Of a stretch of 64,000 bases of DNA, positions 11,001-23,000 are shown one piece after another. The notes under the pieces were generated by a model. It searched no databases. It saw only the letters and a list, made by a program, of their open reading frames with translations, and was not told the origin of the DNA. The stretch is from NCBI GenBank assembly GCA_002633005.1, contig NMRA01000027.1:533265-597264 (forward strand), given 5' to 3'. Position numbers and translations under genes: made by a program. The stretch is from Phoronis australis (Eukaryota; Phoronida; Phoronidae). Position 1 is the first letter of the stretch, and each line of letters begins with the position of its first letter.

Positions 11001-14000
11001 GACTGGAGTTGTAGTCCCATTCATAAACAATTCAAGATGGAATGAGTGAATGAGCAAGAGGGTATTTAATATGTTGGTTTTCTTCCATTTTAGGTCAGTA
11101 GTGGTAGTCAAGTTATACCATCAATGAGTTTCTCCTACAAACAAGCATCTGGTCTGATTGAGATGTCTGTGATAGTGTATCAGCCAGGCTGTTACCAAAC
11201 CAAGACTTTGTACAAGGGCGAGAAGATTCATAATGGGGAGTGCAATGCTATTGTTTTATCAGGTAAAAATTTGCTAAGAATAAGCTAGGGACTAATGTTG
11301 TCACCCCCTTTTTCAAGATTCAGAGTGTCGATGGAGTTCTTGATGTTGTGTAATAACTGCACTATAATTCAAGAAACTTCGACCTTCCTGCGTCATTACT
11401 GGCTTTTGGCTGAAGACACATCAACCAGTTACTTTGTAATCTATGGCAGGCTAGCATTGCCTAAGCTTGCGTGAAGATTTTCTCGATGGTTGAAAAAATT
11501 GTAGAGCTCAAGTGGTTGGCAGTGGGCCTGGTGCTCACAACTTTTGTTTGTATGTTTATCTTTTGGATTATAGATCGATTGTGCCAATCAAGAAGTACAT
11601 ATCAGGGAAGTACAGCAGACACTAATGTTATGAGACATCGGGTTTTCATAACAATTCTTCTCAGAACATGTCACTCAAATATTTAACAGGCTGCTGCCTT
11701 GGTTACTGGCCATATTGTAGTTAGTTCTTGGTGTATGCTCAAATCAGTGTATCATCTTTCCATGATGTACTTAGTTCTGTTTGCTGTCCTCTCTCCAAAG
11801 ATTGTCATTCTACTGGACTTTGTTGTTTTCCAATCTAGATGCAGACGCGTTGTCGATCCAAAGACACGTGCTCAAGGAGAGTCATAATATTTATTACAAG
11901 TCTCAACTACTATCTAGCGTGACAGTTCCGACTGTCAAGTCTCGTAAGGTCTACTGTTACATATCACCGAGGGTAGGTATGAGTCGGGTCGTGTGACATA
12001 CTGGGTCACATGCTAGCGCATATGTTTGAATTTATGCCCATTAAATTGGGAAACACAAATTTAGGGAGTGGGTATGAAACTTAGTGTACCAGAAACATGG
12101 GTGTTCAGTTGTTGGTGAATATGGAAGAAAATCCTGGAAAGTATTTAAGTGTCAACCCAAACAGACTTCGTAAAGCTGCAATTAAATTCATGTCCTAAAT
12201 ATTTTTGTTGTATGCCATTGTATGCCATTGTTTTTTTTCATATACAATGATTAAGGCACCTTTAAACCTGCCTTCATTTGTCAAAAAATTGTCATTTGAT
12301 AAGGATCAGTCAGTCCACTGTACAGTTGACCTCAACTTGTTTCTTACTCAAATGAGTAATGATTTCTGGACTATGGAAGTATTGACGATTCAACAGTGCT
12401 TGAGACTTCAGAGCTCTGCATGTAAAATGGCATGCTGGGATAGGTCAATTTATCTATACGGATGTCAAGCAAAACGAATTGTCAGTTCTTTACAAGGCCA
12501 ACAATCATGTCTACTGCAAGTAATAAACATATTGAAGACCTGACTTGTAGTCGTGGTGTCTTTAATCAGAAGTTGTTTTTGCAGAAGGTATGTTATAGCC
12601 GCCTTGAGTTATTTAAAATTGTTTAAAAACAGTTTTATTCGTCCTCGAGCTTGTTGATGAGTGTAACCTTTTCATTTTGAGATTAACTTGGCTTGATTAT
12701 CAGAGTTTGATCTACTTTTACCATTCAATGATCCAAAAAGTATAATTTTTATTGACTACAGTATGAAAGATGTTGGTTGTTCAAATATGTCATTCTCTGT
12801 ATTTCTGTCTTTAGCAACTAACCATTAAAGAGTTTTACCTGAGGATATTTCCGAAGCGACTACATACCTTCAGGGTGTGTCCGTCAACAAAGGTAAGTCT
12901 TGTATTTGTAGTAATAATGTGCCGTGTTATTACTTTTGATCAATGGAGAGTACCAAAATTGAATTGTTTTTTTCTGGTATGAAGTCTATACTAAGAAATT
13001 CACACGATCATGTCTGTCAGTTTTTCTCAAAGCAGTATGTTATGCCAAAAATTATAATTCTAAACTTCTCACAGTAAATTTCTTAATAATGTCTTTGCGG
13101 ACCCACACGACTCCATCTTTTGGGAAATGATGACTGGCTGATTCCAGTAAAAATTGCCTTGCCCTCTGTTGGTGTCCTGTACAACAAGTCGAGCGGCCTT
13201 GACCAAGAGTCAGTCAATTTGATGCAGCCATGTATATTCAGGGAGGGATTCTAGACTCACCCTCACGACATCTCTGACAGCCTTCTAACATGTTTGCAAA
13301 CTTTCTGTCTGGCATCCTCGTGTTTGCTGTCTCAAATGAGTGTCCAGTGTCACTAATGTCTTGATGTCCTGCAGACTTTAAGCCCCTTGCATTAGCCCTG
13401 TGATGCCGAGGCATGCAATTTCTGAGTGATTATTTTGTATCACACATAGATGAATCTTCATATTCCCCAGCATCACACAAATGTGAAAGACCTCTTTACT
13501 GTCAGACATATAAAGAGAATTTTCCAAAATTTTTTGCACTATATAACTCAGAATGTTGAAATGTTTGTTTTACAGTGCACTTTATAGCTACCCTTTTTGT
13601 TTCAGTGCTCTTGTATTTAAACAGTTGCCTGTTTTGACTTGCTAATATCACGTGATCTAAAACTGTAATTTCATGTCATTAATTGATTAGTTTGATCAGT
13701 ATTTTAGCAACCGGAAAGTAGGGTTGATTTATTAGCCAAGGTCACAGGCTGCGAACTTGTGAAGAATAGTTACACAATTTTAGCTAACAAAATTACTGAA
13801 ACTTGTCTACGCTATTTCAAAACCCAATCTATTTGTCACTTAAGATCATAAAATTTATTTAAAGGCTTTTGTAAAACTTTCAAATTATCTGTGCTCAATG
13901 CTGATTTCAATAATTATACACTGCTTACAGTTTGAGTTCAAGTGTATGGACAATAGCTTGACCAGTTCAACGCCTGATGATGAACTGAGGGGCTTCAGTA

Positions 14001-17000
14001 GTCAACCCAAACAGCGTGTAATCATTGATGATGGAACGCAACCTCCTGTAATGTTAGAGTCAAAGTATGCTCACATGATCGCAGCAACATTCACAAGCTT
14101 TCTACTTAAAAACATAGGTATGGCTTCATAACTGTATTATAAAAAAGGGAATAAAGTTTGTTATTTTCATGCGCCCTCGTATCCATAATGTGGGCAAATA
14201 TTGCCATCATCTCTGTCTGGGCATTTGCCGCAGTTTCTTCTAGATTCTTTGCAGGATCACATTTTGACAGGTGTGTTCTGGTGGTGACAGATGACAACTA
14301 GTTTCGGACCGATTGGACAATCGATGTGCCCCCTACTGGCAATTTTAGTTTTTACTTATCTTCAAAGTTCCTCGATGGATTTTCATGAAATTTGGTAAAT
14401 AGGTGTCTATGAAGTAGATGACGATGTCTTTTTTCCATTTTCGGCCGGATTTGATATATTTTGCGCCACCTAGGCCAGTTTTTGTTTTTGAGTCTGTTTC
14501 TGATGTCAATTTCTTTATCCACCAAACTGCTTAAAGGATCAGTATGAAAGTTGGCAGATGTGTTTTTGCCAAGAAGTTTGGATGTCGCTGATTACGTGAG
14601 CCCATCTACTGTTCCAGTGGTACCCCTAGTTTCGATCTCGTTTTTTTCGTCTGCAGCTGGATCTTTGTGAAATTTGAAAAGTGTTATTCTGCGGATGTGA
14701 CAACAGAAGATGACTGCTTTCAGGCAAATCTGTCTACTATGGCTGTGTCCCCTGCTGACAATTTTATTTTACTTGTGTTTATTTCTGTGTGTTTAGAGTT
14801 CCTTGACAGAATTTCATGAAATTTGGCAATTGGGTATCTATTATGTAGACAAAGACACCTTTCTACTTTCGGACGGATTAGACATATTGTGCACCACTTA
14901 GTGGCCATTTTTATTGTTTGCGAGTCTGCTTAAAGGATCATTAGATGTTTTCCTGCTAACAACAACGTGAGTGAGGTTGTTTTTTGGATGAGTTCAACTT
15001 CTGTGGCTCCTCCTAGCGGCATTTTTTTCATCCACAGTTGTTTCTTTGTGAAACATGACAAGTGCATTCCTATGAATGTGGCAACAAGTGACAGTGTCTT
15101 TCGTATGGATCATTTTGGCAATTCCATTTTTTATGTTAACTTTGACTCTGCATCACGGACAAATTTTTATGAAATTTTGCAATAGATTTCTGTGAGGAAG
15201 ACAACACGGCTTCCCATTTTCAGACTGACTCAACTTATTCTGTGCCTCCTAATGTTTTGTTTGATACTTATAAATTTCCCTAGAAGCGTACAATTTGCGG
15301 TGCATCCGTGGGTGCATTTCAACGCATTGCTCTTAGTGGGTCATAGTGAGTCAGTTTTGGTACTACGTACCGTATTTGAAATCAGACATAAACTTTTTGG
15401 AGTTGTACAAAAAGCATTTTATAATTTGTTTGTCTTGTTATGAATGTGTTTTGATCCTAATGCGAATGCATTGTATTACTGTTTATGAACTAGTTATGAA
15501 ACTATTTCTCATCTGATGAAATTATTTAATTAATGATGTAAGTATTGGTTCGCTGGGTAAATGGTAATTCTTGTGTTTTTAGGGGGCTCAGAGACATTTA
15601 AAGACAAGCGAGAGTTTTTTTACAGTGAACTGAGGAAAATGCAGCACAAACATGCACACTCTACTAAAGCAGTTCAGGTGCAGCGTTATCGACTGCTAGA
15701 GTCGGTGAGTGTACTAAAGCAGTTCAGGTGCAGCGTTATCGACTGATTAGAGTCGGTGAGTGTACTAAAGCAGTTCAGGTGCAGCGTTATCGACTGCTAG
15801 AGTCGGTGAGTGTACTAAAGCAGTTCAGGTACAGCGTTATCGACTGCTAGAGTCGGTGAGTGTAACGTATTAAGTACACCCGCTCATCGATAATTCAAGT
15901 GCACCTTTGTGGACTGTTGCAGTTGGTGAATGTAATATATTAGGAACACACACTCACTGATAGTAATTTAAGTGCTGTGATATCACTTGTTAGTCAGTGT
16001 AACTCTAGCTGCCAATACACAGCAGCTGTTGTCACTTGTTGTTTCTTAAATATGTATTTGCATGCTCCTAACTATGCTAATGTATAGCAGGAACTAAAAG
16101 ACAATGCTATTTGAATATCATCTTCACTAAACAAAGTGCAGTTGCATTCGTTGTCAACTTGTAAATGGGAAAACAAAAAATTCTGCAAATAAGTGACCTT
16201 TACACTAATGACGTACCTTGGGGGCTCATAGCCCGCATCATGCAGTGTTATTCCCCAGCACCACGTCACGATATTTACTGGACACGGTTGAGTGATATAC
16301 GACAGATCGTTTTCAACACAAAAATTGTAAAAAACATTTGGCAATTTTTAACCTACTTCATATTCACATTTTCGCTATATGTTGTGTGTCTAACTAATTT
16401 TACCGAGCAATAACGGAGATAAGTAATTAGCTTGGAAGTTCCACTTAAGTATGCATCAATTTAATTGATTATTTTCTGCAAAAAATTATCTGGTATGATG
16501 TGGCTGCTGAGTTGAAAGTGACAATATCTAACCATGTCTGTGTCAGTATCTGTTGCTTGCTGGATAAAGATATCTTGATGTCTCCTGTTGGCTGGTTTTA
16601 ATTGGTATTACAACTGACAATTTGTTGGGATCAATAAACGTTCTCTAATATGAATGGTGAAAGCCATATTAAGTCTTCCAGTGCTGTGTGCAAAAATAAA
16701 ATAAAGTGAAAATAAAACCAAGTTATATCAGAAATCATTAACTTCCCCCGTGATTAGTTAAAGTATTACTCACAAGGGGGCATATTGATCACAGATTGCT
16801 GTGCAGCTTGCCATGCTTAGAATGACATTCTGTCACCGGAAAAAATGTCTTGGGTGCCAGGCACAAAGAAGGGGCTAGTATGCAGTGGACTTTACTTGCT
16901 AGGTAGAATTTAAACACCTGCACACCTGAGCAAATAGAATACAGCATTTAATTACCTCCAATGTTGGACTATTTTAAATATAACTGATCTGAGCCATGTG

Positions 17001-20000
17001 ATATACATTTTCTTTATTGTCGCAAACAAGATTTAGCAATTTTTTGTTGGATTGAGAGGCTAACACCTTAAACCATAAACCACGGAGGGTTTTAAACGGC
17101 ATGTCTGTGATTGTTAGTGTTAGATGCCATACTACTAATTACAAATGAGTTTAATTTGTTGTTGTAGTCATTCAAAGCCACTGAGTCGTTCACGTTAAGT
17201 GACTGGCTTAAACGCTTTGAAATTCAATTTACGGGTGAGGAAGGCTTGGATTGGGGTGGATTGAGAAGAGAATGGTTCGAGCTGATATGTGGCGCTCTCT
17301 TTGACCCATCGCAGTCTGGACTTTTCCGGCAATTCAAGGATGATTCTCAAGGGCTTGTAAGTAAACACTACGGCAGTCGGACTTCTACGCTTGTCTTGTT
17401 TTGGAACTATGCCAAATAATGTTCCAGATGTTTAAAGTTTTTTCTCTCTGTTGTAACTGGATATTTTTCCCAGTGTATCTGTCCAGGGTATTCTTATGCC
17501 AAAATTTTGTGTCAGAATCACATTATTTTTTTCTATGGTAATGAGAAGCGACCATGCCTTATGGTTTCAATACTTGATGATAGATGAAATGTCATTGTTG
17601 ACTTGATTTTAGTATATTGTGTCACTATTCCCAGTGACATATGGCTGTAATATTTCTAGTCTTGGAATAGTTACAATGAGTATAACTGTGCAATGTCACC
17701 ATTTCCAGTGCCTGCCCAACGCTGGTCGATCAGAATCTCTGAAGCTTAAGTTATACGAATTTGCTGGGAAGATTGTGGGCAAGTGTTTATACGAGTCAGC
17801 ACTAGGGGGCACTTATTACCAGGCAGTAAAAGCCAAGTTCGCTCGCTCCTTTCTTGCTCAATTAATTGGATTACGGGTGAACTACAGAGTAAGTAGTGCA
17901 AGGTTGAATTAAATGCATCTAGAAAGTGATTTGATTAGTTGTTGTAAAATGAATCTAAACCAATGTGACTGCTTGTCAGCGATGTGTTCTATATGATGAC
18001 CTTGACTGTTCCTGTGACATTATTCCCTTTCAACTCGGATCATATTAGCTTTGTCACGTTTTTCCCCGTGTGTGTGTGGGCGCAGCTTGTTACAGACTGG
18101 TGCTAATAGCTTTCGGTGCGATGATTGACTGAAGACGGGTTCGAGTTAATCCTTTATTAATCCCGACCGTACGATCACAAGCCTACTCAAACAAAATGTC
18201 CGACATAGTGTCTGGTTATGCTCCAGCCAGTGCTGCGAAGCCTGGACTTGTGATGAACTTCTGAGACACTTTCAGCAACTGTTACACTCGTCGATTCAAT
18301 AACCTGATGTCTCTGTAGCTGGCTCTCTATTGACTATCGCTGTAACTGCTGATTTTCTTCACTGCAGCGCAACTGTAAACCTCCTGATAAACTTTCTTGA
18401 ACTGACTTGATCTGACTTGATCTCCCGACTTGATCTGATTAACTCAAACCTGTGTTTGTGTATTTATAGCCTAATGCATTGTACTGGAACTTTACATCAG
18501 TTCAAGCACATTCTAGAACTTTCCCGAATCTACCTAATCATTCTACAAACATATACTAGTCTCTAGAATATTCCAGACTGCATTAATCACTGTCATGCTA
18601 GAGTCTTCTAGAAAGTTCCGCACTATACTGCAGTAAACAAATTACATCATCACTACTGAACTCGGTCTACTAGAAAGTTCCATACCATACTATTCTGTAG
18701 TAAACAAATTACATCATCATTGTACTATAACTCAGGGGTCATGCCAATCAAACAGAATAACAAAACAAAACAATACAACTAAAAATACTGTCACACACAC
18801 ACACACGCACACACACAGACACACACACACAGAGGCACACACACACACAGGCACGCACACACACACACACACACACTGGTGTTGACTGACATGAGAGACA
18901 TAGCAGTGGTCAATAGGATTTAAACAGTTTCTAGTTTACATAAACTGTGGAAGACTCTGGAATTCATTATGTTGGTCATGTCACTGTTGGCAGATATTAA
19001 AGAAATAAAACTTGATTTGTTTGTTTCAGTANCACACACACACACACACACACACACAAACATACATACACACACACACGCACTATATTGGGTAGTAGTA
19101 GTAGAACTCAAAGTGTTATGAGAAAAGGTTAGAAAAGTGCTGGAGTTTACTTGGTAAAGACGCATGTGTAAACTTGTATTGTCATCTACACAATGCTTTC
19201 TGTATGGTGATTACAGGCTATACTGTTCTTCACTAACATGGACTGCAGTGTGTAGTGGAATAACAGCTGCTAATACCTTTACATGTGAAAGTCTTGTTTT
19301 GGGTTAACAGCTAGTTTTGATAGCCCTCACTTTGTCTTTGGTTAACACACTTCTTGTATTTTCTGGTCAATCTGTCGGTAGACTAACATTGTCGCATCAA
19401 TAATTAGAAAACACCTAGGACTATGGTCTCCAATAGTCAATAGGGGGAACGTTGACCCACATCAGTCTGTAGTTGACCCCTGGTGCTTTTGAGGTTGTTA
19501 GGTGAAACTATTATGTCAGATTGGCCTTCACCACAATATGTATCCTATCAATGGGATTTTCCCTTGATATAGACAGAATATCTATGTAGGCCTTGTCTTA
19601 TTTTTCCATTCATGAATGTTGTTGTCAAACTGTGTCTGTATGCCTTACAATCGTACATTGTATTAATTTTTCTGTTTGCAGTATTTTGAACAAGATGATC
19701 CTGACCTGTATGTGTCAAAGGTTAAATATTTTGAAGAGAACGATCCTGAAGAAATGGAAGTATTCTTTGTGGAGGAAGAGTATAGCAGCACAGGGCAACT
19801 ATTGAAGGTATTGTTTCAGGATAATGGTGAATTACCAACTAGTGTAGGTATTGTTACTTGCTGATGGTGAATTGTCAACTAGTGAAGGTACTGCTCAAGA
19901 TTATTTACCAAAAAAGTAGACTGAAATTTTTATTCACTAATCAACTGCATATGTATTAAGAATAGGAGCAATTGATGAGCTGACAAAGGTGAAGAATATC

Positions 20001-23000
20001 GATGAAAGGAGTCATTTTGAAGAAGGCAGTAGGGTGTGAAACTGATGTAATAGTCAATTGATAGTAAAACTGAGTCATTGAAGCCTGTCATTCACTGTTA
20101 GCATATTAGATAGGGTACAATTAATATATATGGTTTCAAGGTGACAAAAATGTATTCCTTAACCCCAGTAAAACAACGCTCAGTGGAAGTCATCCCAGAG
20201 TCTCACTGCCCCTCTTATTGTGGTCTGTTTTTCACAAATACTGTATCTAGGTCAATAGTCAATACAGGGCCCTTGATCTCCTGAGGGTAAGGGTGCCAGT
20301 GCCTTTCAAGAGGAGAATGGGAATTTGTTGTTTGAGTGGAAAATCCCCCTCACCGTTGTCACCACCAATTCCAACCCCTGTCACCACCCGTCATTGACAA
20401 ATGGTTTAAGTAGCCAAAACTAATATTTTGTAGAAGGAGTGATTCTAACCTTGTGGGGATTTTTTTAATCGTTGGATGAGAGTTTATGTGTCAGATGAAG
20501 GGATTTTTTTCATATTATAAGGGAATGGGGGCCAATATTTGATCCCAAAATCGAGCCATCGAAGGCTCCGCAATGCCAAGTTACTCTCAGCTTCTCAGCT
20601 GGAAGACTAAAAATTTAAGGTTAGAGGCTATGGAGCTTAACATACATGTGCTAGAAAGATGGGTTTTCTTTTTATGGTTTAGAGTTTAATGAAATACCAC
20701 TTATGGTATGGTGGATGGTACTGAAGCACTGGTATGACTCCCCGTATAGTGATTAGTGTAATGCAGTGTTTTCTGGGAGAAGTAGATTATAGATGGAAAT
20801 GCCACGTACTAATGATTGGGACTTATTCTTGTTTATTTTGAACTAGTTTGCCTCGGTCTTTGACAATAACTTTGTTCAATACTGCAACTTAAAATTACTC
20901 ATCAATTGTTCTTCTTTTCATACTTACCAGACTGTGGAGTTGTGTCCAGGGGGTGCCACCATTCAAGTGACAAAGGAGAACAAACTTAAGTACCTCAATG
21001 CTCTCGCCCAGTACCGACTAGTGGACAGTGTCCGAGAAGAGGTTGACAGGTTCTTGAAGGGTCTGAACGAGATAGTGCCAGACAACCTGTTGAGTATTTT
21101 TGATGAGAACGAATTAGAGGTATGTAACTGAGTGTATACATGTCTGTGATATTCTAAAGGACATCCTGAAACTTGAATACATTTTATTTTGATTTTAGGC
21201 ACCTCAGTCTGGTGTTTGCCCATCTGTTGTCTGCAGCTTTATCCTTTGTACCCCTTGCAGAGTTGTTGTGAAATGACAACTTTTAGACGGATGCTACAAC
21301 AGGTGCCTTCTTGTGACAATTTAAAATTATTATGCACAACATGTTCATATTATGTAGGTGCATTATATTGTCATTCCTGTCTGTCTCTCCAGCTGTCTGG
21401 CCAAACGACGTCCTCTGCTGTACGTTTGAAACCTTTCATAGATGTTTAAAATATAATGATCATAGCATGTACCTGCACTGTTTGCTATGCACACTGTGGG
21501 GGCACATCAACACACAGTGATGCTCTTGGTTATGTTTACCTCTGCGTCTAAGTTCCTTGTCAGACTTTTAGGAAATTTAGTGAATATATAGTTATCTATT
21601 TAGTAGATGAAAATGCCTACACGGTTCCGGATGGATAGAACGTGTGTGGCACTACTTAGTGGCTATTTTTCACCATTATTAGTCTCTTTGCTGTCTGCCT
21701 CTTTATCCCAAAAGCTGCTAAATTTACAGAAGATTATGTTCCTACTGAGAAGATGTTAATTTTCATATGGTTTCGACTACTGTGGCACCCCCTTGAGGCA
21801 CTTTTGTTTTTTGTGTTCATGGCTATGTCTTTTGAACACCTTGCAGGATCTTTGTGAGATCAGGCAAGTGTGTTTCCATGAACAACAATGTAAAAGCTTT
21901 GAAAATTAATGGTCAACATTCTGGGCCTGTGTTAGCTTCTGTCACCTAAGTTTATTCACTTAGAATGAATATTTTGCTATTTCAGTAGCAACTGCATGGT
22001 ATAGACTTCTGAATTTTGGTTTGTTGGATATTGTTACTGCTTGCAAANNNNNNNNNNNNNNNNNNNNNNNNNNNNNNNNNNNNNNNNNNNNNNNNNNNNN
22101 NNNNNNNNNNNNNNNNNNNNNNNNNNNNNNNNNNNNNNNNNNNNNNNNNNNNNNNNNNNNNNNNNNNNNNNNNNNNNNNNNNNNNNNNNNNNNNNNNNNN
22201 NNNNNNNNNNNNNNNNNNNNNNNNNNNNNNNNNNNNNNNNNNNNNNNNNNNNNNNNNNNNNNNNNNNNNNNNNNNNNNNNNNNNNNNNNNNNNNNNNNNN
22301 NNNNNNNNNNNNNNNNNNNNNNNNNNNNNNNNNNNNNNNNNNNNNNNNNNNNNNNNNNNNNNNNNNNNNNNNNNNNNNNCCTTAATGTGTCTGCTCATTA
22401 ATTGTATAAAAAGACTTATGGATTAAAGGCAAAGGCAACCTTTTTTCATGTCATTTTAGCAAAAAAAAGTTTTGTTGATTATCCCAGACACATTTTTCAT
22501 TTAATTATAACAGCTTTTTGTAAAATAAACAAATTATACTCGTCCTTTACTCCGGAAGTGAAGTTTTGGGAGGCAAGTATTTCACTCCAATTTCTTTTCA
22601 TATAGTATGACTGTGAGAGCTGCCGAGTCAGTCATTGTTCTACCTCTGTTGTAATTAGTTCAGTCGTTGTTTGTTTTTGTTTACGAGTCAGTCAACATGC
22701 CACACTGTTGCTGCGTACCGAGATGTACTCATTATCATCTCAAGGACTGAGGAACAATTGTCCCACTTGCCCGAGTTTCCCGCGACACACTCTCACTGGA
22801 TGGTGACTTGAGCACACGAACTGCTTACATCCCACCGTGTGACTCCCTTGCCACACACCTGGCACCTTCTAAATAGTTCCAATACTTTAGACATGTCCTC
22901 AATAAACTTATCAAAGTTTGGCTCACTGATCTATTCATTGGACAATGAACTGTCCTGTTCACTGGGTGTTGAACGGGGCCTGTATTCACTCCCTCTATTC

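Noticed and set aside
14967-15443. Possible extra AREL1 exons from open frames in intron 10
   Set aside because: They fall in the diverged intronic repeat, and exons 10 and 11 already join in phase to give the conserved GGSETFKD.
21982-22426. Open frames across the N run
   Set aside because: They consist almost wholly of unknown residues and are artefacts of the gap.
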